Assembly (NCBI GenBank): GCA_013153345.1
Contig: JAADEQ010000036.1
Location: forward strand, 1 to 6,158
Origin: Campylobacterota bacterium
Lineage (GTDB): Bacteria > Campylobacterota > Campylobacteria > Campylobacterales > Sulfurovaceae
DNA: 6,158 nt
Direction: 5' to 3'
Under the pieces are notes generated by a model that did not search any database, was not told the origin of the DNA, and saw only the letters and a program-made list of their open reading frames with translations. This document shows positions 1 through 6,158 of the stretch, one piece after another. How positions within the stretch are numbered: the stretch's first letter is position 1; every line of letters begins with the position of its first letter. Made by a program: the position numbers and the translations under genes.

Positions 1-213
1 CAAAATCAACAAAAGAGTCAAACTCCACAAACACAAAAGGCTCAAACAGCTAGTCAAAATAGTACTCAACAGCAACAACCTCAAAGAAAAAGAGCTCAAA
101 ATCCATTTAGAAAACCTACTCAAAATGGAAAAAAGAGCCCATATAATAAATCTTCTACCAATAAAACTGGCTCTAGAAACTACCAAAGGGTAAATCAAAG
201 AGTCCCAGTTAGA
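1..213 (+). other. Gln/Asn-rich basic N-terminal extension of RNase J (partial)
   Basis: These 71 codons are continuous with the RNase J frame. The peptide contains 17 Gln, 8 Lys and 7 Arg and not one Asp or Glu. The first 33 residues alone hold 14 Gln, including a run of four. Such composition predicts a disordered, strongly positive tail able to contact RNA or protein partners. Long N-terminal extensions are known in epsilonproteobacterial RNase J and absent from the Bacillus enzymes. The sequence is low-complexity and probably drifts quickly, so it can help tell species apart. RNA or partner binding is inferred from charge only. Confidence 0.85.
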
Positions 214-1974
214 TTGAAAATTGACTCTTCAGTGCCACCAGAACTAAAGCGCTCCTTAATTGAAAATGAGAGAGTGCAGCTTGATAGAATGGAGCCTTGG
301 AGAAAAATAAATACAACTGGTAAGGTGCGCTTTACTCCTCTTGGTGGACTTGGAGAGATTGGTGGAAATATTGCAGTGCTTGAGACCGAAAATAGCGCTA
401 TTATAATTGATGTTGGGATGAGCTTTCCAGATGAGACGATGCATGGAGTTGATATCTTAGTGCCAGATTTTAGCTATTTGCACGCTATTAAAGATAAGAT
501 AAAAGGGATTGTAATAACTCATGGGCATGAAGACCATATTGGAGCAATTCCATATCTATTTAAAGAGCTACAATTTCCAATCTATGCAACCCCTCTTCCA
601 CTTGCTATGATTGGGAATAAGTTTGATGAGCATGGAATGAGTCACTATAAAAAATACTTTAGATATGTAACTAAAAGAGAGATATATGAGATTGGAGATA
701 TGAAAGTTGAGTGGATTCATGCAACCCACTCAATTGTGGATGCTAGCTCTTTAGCAATTCAAACTCCAGCTGGAACAATTATTCATACAGCAGATTTTAA
801 GATTGACCACACCCCTGTTGATGGATATACAACCGATTTGCACCGCTTTGCATATTATGGCCAAAAGGGGGTGTTGTGTCTGCTTAGTGATTCAACCAAC
901 TCCCACTCTCCTGGCTTTACAAAAAGCGAAAAGGTAGTTGGAAAGACATTTGATGAGCTATTTGAAAAGGCCAAAGGAAGAGTTATAATGTCCACATTCT
1001 CTTCCAATGTCCACAGAGTATATCAAGCAATTGAAAGAGGTGTTAGACATGGAAGAAAGGTCTGCATTATTGGGCGCTCAATGGAGCGAAATATTGAGAC
1101 TGCAATTAAGCTTGGATATATGGATGTAAAGCCAGAGCATTTTATTGAAGCGCATGAGGTTGGAAGATTTCCAGATGAGGAGATTTTAGTTGTAACTACA
1201 GGAAGCCAAGGTGAGACAATGGCAGCACTTAGCCGTATGGCAACTGATGAGCATCGCCATATTAAGCTAAAGCCAACCGATACGGTTATAATTAGTGCGA
1301 GTGCAATTCCTGGGAATGAGGCAAGTGTAAGTAAGCTAATGAACCTCTTATTAAAGAGCGGAGTAACAGTTAGATATAAAGAGTTTAGCGATATTCATGT
1401 CTCAGGGCACGCCTCTCAAGAGGAGCAAAAGCTAATGATTAGACTTGTGCAGCCAAAATATTTCTTGCCAGTTCATGGGGAGTATAACCATATTGCAAGA
1501 CATGCTCAAACTGCAGTTGAGTGTGGAGTTGATGAGAGAAATATTGTTTTAATGAGCGATGGAGACCAAATAGAGATTTGCAATCGCTATATTAAAAAGG
1601 TAAAAACCGTTAAGGTTGGAAAGAGATATATTGATAATCAAAGCAATCAAGAGATATATGCAGATGTGGTAAATGATAGACAAAAGCTAGCAACTGAAGG
1701 GATTGTTACAATTGTGCTTCAAATTGATACCCAAGAAGGAAAGGTTGTTGATAAGCCAATTGTATCTGCATATGGTCTTATTGGGCAAAAAGATTCCAAA
1801 AAATTTGAGCAAGAGATTAGCAATCTAATAATAGATTATCTAAATAAAACCAACCTTCAAAAGAGTGAAAATAATAAAGTAATTGAAGAAGAGATTAGAA
1901 ATATTGTAAAAAAATATATTGTAAAAGAGTATAAGGCATACCCATTTATTATTCCAACCGTATTTTTGGTGTAG
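1..1974 (+). CDS. rnj: Ribonuclease J (metallo-beta-lactamase/beta-CASP RNase), 5' end missing
   Basis: RNase J is a zinc-dependent endonuclease and 5'-to-3' exonuclease that matures and degrades mRNA and rRNA in the cytoplasm. In Campylobacterota it fills the role RNase E plays in E. coli, and in Helicobacter pylori it partners the DEAD-box helicase RhpA. The frame is open from base 1 to the TAG at 1972-1974, giving 657 visible codons, so the true start lies upstream; the TTG at 214 is an internal leucine codon. Visible residues 1-71 are a low-complexity basic tail. The catalytic core follows: the HGHEDH metal motif at 520-537, the THS histidine at 727-729, the Asp of HTADF at 793-795, SDSTNS near 886, the SGHAS histidine at 1408-1410 and the PVHGEYNH histidine at 1474-1476. 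The C-terminal domain is complete and ends in an IPTVFLV tail. All expected catalytic residues are present, so the enzyme should be active. It is the first visible gene of the operon; ksgA would be a plausible upstream neighbour by analogy with Campylobacter and Helicobacter. Confidence 0.95.
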   Translation, partial: QNQQKSQTPQTQKAQTASQNSTQQQQPQRKRAQNPFRKPTQNGKKSPYNKSSTNKTGSRNYQRVNQRVPVRLKIDSSVPPELKRSLIENERVQLDRMEPWRKINTTGKVRFTPLGGLGEIGGNIAVLETENSAIIIDVGMSFPDETMHGVDILVPDFSYLHAIKDKIKGIVITHGHEDHIGAIPYLFKELQFPIYATPLPLAMIGNKFDEHGMSHYKKYFRYVTKREIYEIGDMKVEWIHATHSIVDASSLAIQTPAGTIIHTADFKIDHTPVDGYTTDLHRFAYYGQKGVLCLLSDSTNSHSPGFTKSEKVVGKTFDELFEKAKGRVIMSTFSSNVHRVYQAIERGVRHGRKVCIIGRSMERNIETAIKLGYMDVKPEHFIEAHEVGRFPDEEILVVTTGSQGETMAALSRMATDEHRHIKLKPTDTVIISASAIPGNEASVSKLMNLLLKSGVTVRYKEFSDIHVSGHASQEEQKLMIRLVQPKYFLPVHGEYNHIARHAQTAVECGVDERNIVLMSDGDQIEICNRYIKKVKTVKVGKRYIDNQSNQEIYADVVNDRQKLATEGIVTIVLQIDTQEGKVVDKPIVSAYGLIGQKDSKKFEQEISNLIIDYLNKTNLQKSENNKVIEEEIRNIVKKYIVKEYKAYPFIIPTVFLV

Positions 1975-1975
1975 T

Positions 1976-2944
1976 ATGAAAAGCGCAATAGATTATGCAA
2001 AAGAGGCTCTTGAGATTGAAGGAAGAGCCCTTTTGGATGCAAAAAATTACTTAGACGAAGAGTTTAATAGAGCAGTTGATATTATATTGGGGCTTAAAGG
2101 AAAGCTGGTTGTTATTGGAGTTGGAAAGTCTGGACTAATTGGAGCAAAGATTGCAGCAACACTATCTAGCACAGGCACTAGTAGCTTCTTTTTGCACCCA
2201 ATTGAGGCGATGCATGGCGATTTGGGGATGATTGGAAAAGATGATGGAGTCTTAGCAATTAGCTACTCTGGAGCAAGTGAGGAGTTAATAAACCTACTTC
2301 CTCATCTAAAAAACTTTAATATTCCAATTATTGGAATGAGTAAATCAAAAAATACCCCTTTAGGAAAGTTTTGTGATGCCCATATTGATATTAAGATAAA
2401 AAAAGAGGCTTGCCCGCTTGGAGTTGCCCCCACAACCAGCACAACCTTAACTCTTGCTTTAGGAGATGCTTTAGCAGTTGCCCTAATGCAGCTAAAGGAG
2501 TTTAAAAAAGAGGATTTTGCAAAATTTCATCCAGCAGGAAGCCTTGGAAAGAAGCTATATCTAAAGGCAAAACACTTTTTAATACCAAAAGATAAGCTTC
2601 CAATAGTAGATAAAGAGACCCCTTTAAAAGAGGCCTTAATAAAGATGACAAATGGAAGGCTTGGCCACTTAATTGTGCAAGAGGATGGCAAGCTTGCAGG
2701 AGTCTTTAGTGATGGAGATTTAAGAAGAGCTTTAATGAAAGATGGTTTTAGTTTTAATAAAAAAATAGAGGAGTTTATGACAAAAACTCCTTATAAAATA
2801 GATAACTTAGATATCTTAGCAGTTGATGCGCTAAAGATAATTGAGGATAAGAAGATTCAACTATTAGTTGTAGTTGATAAAGAGAATAATATTATTGGAG
2901 CAATCCATATACACGATTTAATAGAAGCAGGAGTAGAAGCGTGA
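1976..2944 (+). CDS. kdsD: Arabinose-5-phosphate isomerase (KdsD/KpsF family)
   Basis: The enzyme interconverts D-ribulose 5-phosphate and D-arabinose 5-phosphate, the first step toward Kdo, which links lipid A to the LPS core; it acts in the cytoplasm. The 322-residue protein has the usual family layout: an N-terminal SIS sugar-isomerase domain (about 35-195) with GVGKSG at 48-53, a SYSGASEE loop at 96-103 and FHPAGSLG at 184-191, then two CBS domains (about 200-262 and 265-320). Counting without gaps from the E. coli enzyme puts its four catalytic residues (Lys59, Glu111, Glu152, His193) on Lys51, Glu103, Glu144 and His185, all conserved. The ATG is one base after the rnj stop and has no clear Shine-Dalgarno sequence, so translation probably depends on ribosomes finishing rnj. 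A capsule-type KpsF paralogue cannot be excluded, but the gene is not in a capsule cluster here. Confidence 0.93.
   Translation: MKSAIDYAKEALEIEGRALLDAKNYLDEEFNRAVDIILGLKGKLVVIGVGKSGLIGAKIAATLSSTGTSSFFLHPIEAMHGDLGMIGKDDGVLAISYSGASEELINLLPHLKNFNIPIIGMSKSKNTPLGKFCDAHIDIKIKKEACPLGVAPTTSTTLTLALGDALAVALMQLKEFKKEDFAKFHPAGSLGKKLYLKAKHFLIPKDKLPIVDKETPLKEALIKMTNGRLGHLIVQEDGKLAGVFSDGDLRRALMKDGFSFNKKIEEFMTKTPYKIDNLDILAVDALKIIEDKKIQLLVVVDKENNIIGAIHIHDLIEAGVEA
2929..2933 (+). promoter_or_regulatory. Shine-Dalgarno site for the rluB-type gene
   Basis: AGGAG sits 7 bases before the GTG at 2941, inside the last codons of kdsD. It supports the GTG start that overlaps the kdsD stop as GTGA, an arrangement favouring termination-reinitiation coupling. 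Confidence 0.7.
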
Positions 2945-3729
2945 GACTAAATAAATATATTTCACACAATTCAAAATATTCAAGAAGAGAGGCTGATAGA
3001 TTAATTGAGCAAGGTTTAGTAAAGGTAAATCGCCAAGTTGTAAAAGATTTCTCATATGATGTTCAAAAGGGTGATAAGGTATTTGTTAAGGGAAAGCTAA
3101 TAAAGCCAAAACCAAAACACCATGTAACAATGATTGTATTTAATAAACCAAAAGGGAGTTTAGTTACCAAAAAAGATGATAGAGGAAGAACAACCATTTA
3201 TCATCTATTACCTGGAAAATTTCGACACTTTGTTCCAATTGGAAGGCTAGATTTTGCAAGTGAGGGGCTGTTGTTACTAACTGATAATAAACATATTGCA
3301 ACTCTTTTAACTAATAGCAAACTACCAAGAGTTTATAATATAAAAATTGATAAAATGGTAACTGAGGATATGATAAAAGCTATGAAAGAGGGGCTAAAGC
3401 TTGAAGATGCAACAGCAGGAGGGCATGAGAAGAGTGAGATTAAAGAGATGGAGTTTGCCCCTTTTGATGGCTTTATTATAAAAAAAGAGACTCCAAAATA
3501 TACAAAATTAAAAGTGGCAATTAAAGAGGGGAAAAATAGAGAACTTAGACGCTTTTTTGCCCATTTTGGAGCAAATGTTTTAGATTTAAAAAGAGTAAGT
3601 TATGGTCCATTTACTCTTAATAACCTACCAACTGGAAAGAGTAGATATTTAAATAGCAAAGAGTATGAACTACTGCATAAATTTATTAAAGAGGAGGAGA
3701 AGCGTGCAAACAATCAAACTAAAAACTAA
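2941..3729 (+). CDS. rluB: 23S rRNA pseudouridine synthase, RluB/RsuA family
   Basis: It isomerises a uridine to pseudouridine in ribosomal RNA; E. coli RluB acts on U2605 of 23S rRNA, and the same target is inferred here. The 262-residue protein opens with an S4 RNA-binding domain (about 1-50: RLNKYISHN, SRREADRLI, GLVKVN), then a Lys-rich linker (51-61), then the catalytic domain. The signature GRLDFASEGLLLLTDN at 101-116 carries the catalytic Asp104. EGKNRELRRFF near 196-206 and LKRVSYGP at 216-223 match the conserved C-terminal motifs. The start is GTG, overlapping the kdsD stop, with AGGAG 7 bases upstream. A pseudouridine synthase near RNase J also occurs in Campylobacter, as I recall. 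The family assignment is firm; RluB rather than RsuA, RluE or RluF is less certain, because all share this domain order. Confidence 0.88.
   Translation: MRLNKYISHNSKYSRREADRLIEQGLVKVNRQVVKDFSYDVQKGDKVFVKGKLIKPKPKHHVTMIVFNKPKGSLVTKKDDRGRTTIYHLLPGKFRHFVPIGRLDFASEGLLLLTDNKHIATLLTNSKLPRVYNIKIDKMVTEDMIKAMKEGLKLEDATAGGHEKSEIKEMEFAPFDGFIIKKETPKYTKLKVAIKEGKNRELRRFFAHFGANVLDLKRVSYGPFTLNNLPTGKSRYLNSKEYELLHKFIKEEEKRANNQTKN
3692..3697 (+). promoter_or_regulatory. Strong Shine-Dalgarno site fixing the yjbQ start
   Basis: AGGAGG lies 6 bases before the GTG at 3704, inside the end of rluB. It is the best ribosome-binding match of all the gene junctions here. It argues for GTG 3704 over the in-frame ATG at 3665, which has only a weak AAAGAG upstream. 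Confidence 0.75.
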
Positions 3730-4096
3730 ATATAAAACCCAAATGATTGATATAACTGAGCAAGTAGCAGAAGAGGTTGTAAAGCTTGGGGTTAGAGATG
3801 GGTTGTGTAATGTATTTTCCACTCACACAACTGCCTCAATTGTATTTTTTGAAAATCACGACCCAAAACTTCAAAGAGATTTTCTAGCAGCACTTAGCCG
3901 TATTGCACCAAATGATTTTAACTATACAAGCAGTGATATAAATGCTGCTGCTCATATTAAATCAACTCTTTGTGGTCAAAGGGTAGTATTGCCAGTTGTT
4001 AATGGGCAACTATTTTTAGGAAAGTGGCAAGGGATATATTTTTGTGAGTTTGATGGACCAAGGGATAATAGAGAGTTTCATATTCAAGTAATATGA
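3704..4096 (+). CDS. yjbQ: YjbQ/UPF0047 family protein (secondary thiamine-phosphate synthase-like)
   Basis: Members of this family are small single-domain proteins; the E. coli protein has weak thiamine-phosphate synthase activity, and the main physiological role is unsettled. I place the start at GTG 3704, giving 130 residues, because of the AGGAGG 6 bases upstream and because family members begin with a short beta strand like QTIKLKTK; the ATG at 3665 would add 13 residues that merely re-read rluB. Family motifs are STHTTASIVFFENHDP (39-54), AAHIKSTLCG (82-91), LPVVNGQLFLGKWQGIYFCEF (96-116) and a final Arg123 strand. The likely active-site residues His41, His84, Trp108 and Glu115 are present. 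The stretch between PNDFNY and AAHIK is several residues shorter than I recall in E. coli, and the usual His-Asp/Glu pair there is replaced by TSSD. The start lies 26 bases inside rluB and the TGA overlaps the rarA ATG, so it is clearly within the operon. The biochemical role is inferred from family only. Confidence 0.85.
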   Translation: MQTIKLKTKYKTQMIDITEQVAEEVVKLGVRDGLCNVFSTHTTASIVFFENHDPKLQRDFLAALSRIAPNDFNYTSSDINAAAHIKSTLCGQRVVLPVVNGQLFLGKWQGIYFCEFDGPRDNREFHIQVI

Positions 4097-5265
4097 GTCT
4101 TATTAATAGATATCGCCCAAACTCACTTCAAGAGATATTATCACAAAAGCATCTAGTTGGCAAAGATGGTATTTTTACCAAATTTTTAGAGAAAAACTTC
4201 TTTCCAAGCTCTCTTTTTTTTGGACCACCCGGAAGTGGCAAGACTACATTAGCTAGAGTTATTGCAAAAGAGTTAAATAGAGATTTTTTTGAGTTTAATG
4301 CTACCTCAATTAAAGTTGAAGAGATAAGAGAGGTAGCTAAAGAGTATAAAAACTCCCTATTACCCCCTATTATATTTATAGATGAGACCCATCGTCTCTC
4401 AAAAAATCAACAAGAGGTCCTTTTGCCTCTATTAGAGGAGAATAGCTTTCTATTTTTAGGAGCTTCAACTCAAAATCCTTTATATTCATTTACTAAAGCC
4501 TTTTGCTCAAGACTCCATATATTTAAGCTAAATCCAATCCAAAAAGGGGATTTAAAAGAGCTTATTTTAAAGATTGCAGCAAAAGAGAGCATTAGTTTGG
4601 AAAATGAGGCTCTCATTTATCTTTTAGAGATTAGCCAAGGTGATGCAAGAGTAGCAATAAAACTGCTAGAGAGTGCAAGCTATATTGATAAAAATATCTC
4701 TAAAGATATATTATTAGAGCTATCTTCTATAAATACAATAGCCCTAAGCCAAGAGGAGCGCTATAATCTAATTTCAGCCTTAATAAAAAGTATTAGAGGA
4801 AGTGATATTGATGCAGCTCTTTATTATTTGGCAAGATTAATTGAAGGAGGTGAGGCAGCAGAGTTTATTGCAAGGCGTCTTGCAATATTAGCTAGCGAAG
4901 ATATTGGAAATGCAAATCCAAATGCTCTAAATTTAGCAAGTAGCGCTTTAGCTATTGTAAAGGAGATTGGCTATCCTGAAGCAAAAGTTACTCTATCTCA
5001 ACTAGTAATATATCTTGCCTCATCTCCAAAATCAGATGCTGCATATAGGGCAATCAATAGAGCAATAGAGCTTGCTAAAAAAGAGCCTCTAGAGGTGCCA
5101 ACTCATCTCTATACCCATTCAAAAAACTATCTATCTCCACATAATTTTGGAGGCTATATAAAACAACCCTATCTTCTTAAAGAGCTAAAAATATATAGTA
5201 GCACCAATATAGGGTTTGAAAAGAGGTTAGATGAGTGGATAAGAAAGATAAAAAATTTGGTATAA
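4093..5265 (+). CDS. rarA: Replication-associated recombination protein A (RarA/MgsA AAA+ ATPase)
   Basis: RarA (MgsA in E. coli, relative of eukaryotic WRNIP1/Mgs1) is a clamp-loader-like AAA+ ATPase that acts at stalled replication forks and on single-stranded DNA gaps. The protein has 390 residues, slightly shorter than typical members. It shows Walker A GPPGSGKT at 44-51, Walker B IIFIDETH at 93-100, a sensor-1 segment GASTQNP at 123-129, a probable arginine finger in CSR at 138-140 and the sensor-2-like GDAR at 183-186. The C-terminal half carries the RarA hallmarks: SIRGSDIDAALYYLARLIEG near 233-252, IARRLAILASEDIG at 259-272, and the tetramerisation region with APKS-like SPKSDAAYRAI and VPTHL at 335-339. 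These features separate it from RuvB and DnaX. The ATG overlaps the yjbQ stop as ATGA with no strong ribosome-binding site, so coupling is likely. The Walker B neighbourhood has Thr where many RarA proteins have Ile, a minor change. Confidence 0.93.
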   Translation: MSLINRYRPNSLQEILSQKHLVGKDGIFTKFLEKNFFPSSLFFGPPGSGKTTLARVIAKELNRDFFEFNATSIKVEEIREVAKEYKNSLLPPIIFIDETHRLSKNQQEVLLPLLEENSFLFLGASTQNPLYSFTKAFCSRLHIFKLNPIQKGDLKELILKIAAKESISLENEALIYLLEISQGDARVAIKLLESASYIDKNISKDILLELSSINTIALSQEERYNLISALIKSIRGSDIDAALYYLARLIEGGEAAEFIARRLAILASEDIGNANPNALNLASSALAIVKEIGYPEAKVTLSQLVIYLASSPKSDAAYRAINRAIELAKKEPLEVPTHLYTHSKNYLSPHNFGGYIKQPYLLKELKIYSSTNIGFEKRLDEWIRKIKNLV

Positions 5266-5266
5266 T
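5258..5266 (+). promoter_or_regulatory. Candidate extended -10 promoter for mscS
   Basis: TGGTATAAT is a full match to the extended -10 element TGnTATAAT and spans the last rarA codons and stop. Transcription would begin near 5273, about 13 bases before the mscS ATG. No convincing -35 hexamer precedes it, which is normal for Campylobacterota sigma-70 promoters and for extended -10 promoters. In such AT-rich DNA about half a match per window would arise by chance over both strands, so only its position just ahead of a gene makes it interesting. Confidence 0.35.
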
Positions 5267-5285
5267 ATTTAAAAAGATTAATTAG

Positions 5286-6158
5286 ATGTATCTTCAATCA
5301 TTAGTGGATAGTTTAAGTGAAGCTTTTAATAGATATTTTAGCCAAGAGCTATTTTTTAACTTAAAAGCTGGAGAGATACTCCTTTTTTCTCTCTTTATCT
5401 TCTCTATTATCGCTATAAATTGGATTATAAAAAAGCCTCTAAAGAAGGCTCTTAAATTATATCTATTTAGAGGAAGAAGAGAGCTTTGGAAGAGGCTATT
5501 TTTTTATAGAGTAGAAAAGGTCTTTAAGCCCCTTCGCTATCTACTCTCTCTCTATCTGCTTCAAATTGCTCTAAAAATATTTTTTCCCTACCCTTTGGCA
5601 ATTGTAGAGGATATATTCTTCTTTTTATATGTATTGCTCTTTGCTAAGTTTTTATATGAGATAGTAAAATATTTTCTTTATAAATCTCTTAATGAGAAGA
5701 TAAAAAAGTACAAAGGTGCAAGAAGAGAGCTATTTAATCTATTTTTAAATATTACTAAAGTCTTTATAGGGATTGTAATTGCAATATTAATTTTATCTAA
5801 AATAGGGGTTGATTTAACCGCTTTAATTACCTCTTTAGGGATTGGAGGAGTTATTATTGGGTTTAGCTCCAAAGAGGCATTAACAAACTTTTTTGACTCA
5901 ATCCGTCTAATTAGTGAAGATGCCTTTAGACAAGGAGATTGGATTGAGACAAAGGATATAGAAGGGTTTGTAACTGAGATTGGATTGGTTGCTACCAAAA
6001 TTAGAACCTTTGATAATGCCTTAGTTACAATTCCTAACTCTTTACTGGCAAATAACTATGTAAAAAATTGGACAAAAAGAGTTATTGGAAGAAGAATAAA
6101 ATTTTATATAAAGATAAAAATTACTACTAACTTCAAAGAGTTAGATAGAGTCTTATTT
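5286..6158 (+). CDS. MscS-family mechanosensitive ion channel, 3' end missing
   Basis: MscS-type channels sit in the inner membrane and open under tension to release solutes after osmotic downshock. The frame is open for 291 codons from ATG 5286 to the window edge; an in-frame TAG directly before the ATG rules out an earlier start. Hydrophobic segments fall at about 29-48, 82-101, 107-130, 155-172 and 178-196, the last being the pore-lining helix. The MscS core is plain: GIGGVIIGFSSKEALTNFFD at 185-204, then RQGDWIE at 215-221, GFVTEIGLVATKIRT at 227-241 and the beta-domain signature VTIPNSLLANNYVKNW at 247-262. A positively charged loop (49-81) follows the first helix. With about five membrane helices it is larger than E. 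coli MscS (three) and nearer the YnaI/YbdG or Campylobacter multi-helix type. It starts 20 bases after rarA with only a weak ribosome-binding site; the start is the least certain point. The gene lacks a stop inside the window and overlaps a spurious reverse-strand frame. Confidence 0.9.
   Translation, partial: MYLQSLVDSLSEAFNRYFSQELFFNLKAGEILLFSLFIFSIIAINWIIKKPLKKALKLYLFRGRRELWKRLFFYRVEKVFKPLRYLLSLYLLQIALKIFFPYPLAIVEDIFFFLYVLLFAKFLYEIVKYFLYKSLNEKIKKYKGARRELFNLFLNITKVFIGIVIAILILSKIGVDLTALITSLGIGGVIIGFSSKEALTNFFDSIRLISEDAFRQGDWIETKDIEGFVTEIGLVATKIRTFDNALVTIPNSLLANNYVKNWTKRVIGRRIKFYIKIKITTNFKELDRVLF

Noticed and set aside
1..90. CAA-rich stretch considered as a DNA tandem repeat or CRISPR-like array
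   Set aside because: No fixed repeat unit or spacer length; the bias is explained by Gln codons in the RNase J tail.
256..444. Reverse-strand open frame of 62 codons inside rnj
   Set aside because: Opposite the conserved RNase J core with no recognisable protein or start context.
1857..2042. Reverse-strand open frame across the rnj-kdsD junction
   Set aside because: Opposite two well-supported genes; its hydrophobic character comes from the reverse complement of Lys/Glu-rich codons.
3665..3703. ATG 3665 as the yjbQ start
   Set aside because: It would add 13 residues with no family match and a poorer ribosome-binding site than GTG 3704.
5370..5388. GGAG-AGATA-CTCC hairpin followed by six T, resembling an intrinsic terminator inside mscS
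   Set aside because: The stem is only 4 bp and does not extend outward; the T run encodes Phe/Leu of the first membrane helix. Too weak to call a terminator or attenuator.
5433..5455. AGCCT/AGGCT inverted repeat with a 7-base loop
   Set aside because: Short stem with no T run after it, inside coding sequence; expected by chance at this scale.
5678..5998. 106-codon reverse-strand open frame
   Set aside because: It lies opposite the conserved MscS core, its peptide resembles no family I know, and it has no ribosome-binding context. It is a shadow of the + strand gene.

Overview
The window is an AT-rich, tightly packed stretch of bacterial chromosome with every gene on the + strand. The best taxonomic fit is the Campylobacterota (Epsilonproteobacteria). 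Three things point there: a ribonuclease J with a long, basic, glutamine/asparagine-rich N-terminal extension; an arabinose-5-phosphate isomerase (KdsD/KpsF) directly after the RNase J gene, as I recall from Helicobacter; and a strong bias to AGA, ATA, TTA and GGA codons. I cannot resolve the genus. KdsD implies a Gram-negative cell that makes Kdo for its lipopolysaccharide.

Layout, left to right: the 3' part of rnj (RNase J), open from the first base; kdsD, one base after the rnj stop; a GTG-started rluB-type pseudouridine synthase overlapping the kdsD stop by 4 bases (GTGA); a short yjbQ-family gene whose GTG start lies 26 bases inside the end of rluB behind a strong AGGAGG; rarA (AAA+ ATPase), overlapping the yjbQ stop by 4 bases (ATGA); and, 20 bases later, an MscS-family mechanosensitive channel gene that runs off the right edge. 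There is no gene-free stretch over 300 bases. I see no tRNA, rRNA, CRISPR array, insertion sequence or integration scar.

The overlaps suggest one polycistronic unit with translational coupling. It mixes RNA processing and ribosome modification (rnj, rluB), envelope precursor synthesis (kdsD), a thiamine-phosphate-synthase-like protein (yjbQ), replication-fork maintenance (rarA) and osmotic protection (mscS). This looks like a housekeeping operon of co-transcribed but functionally separate genes, not a defence or mobile system. A perfect extended -10 element across the rarA stop codon may give mscS its own promoter.

I did not find a previously undescribed system. The points most worth checking are the acid-free, Gln-rich basic tail of RNase J, the shortened YjbQ with a changed active-site loop, and the candidate mscS promoter.
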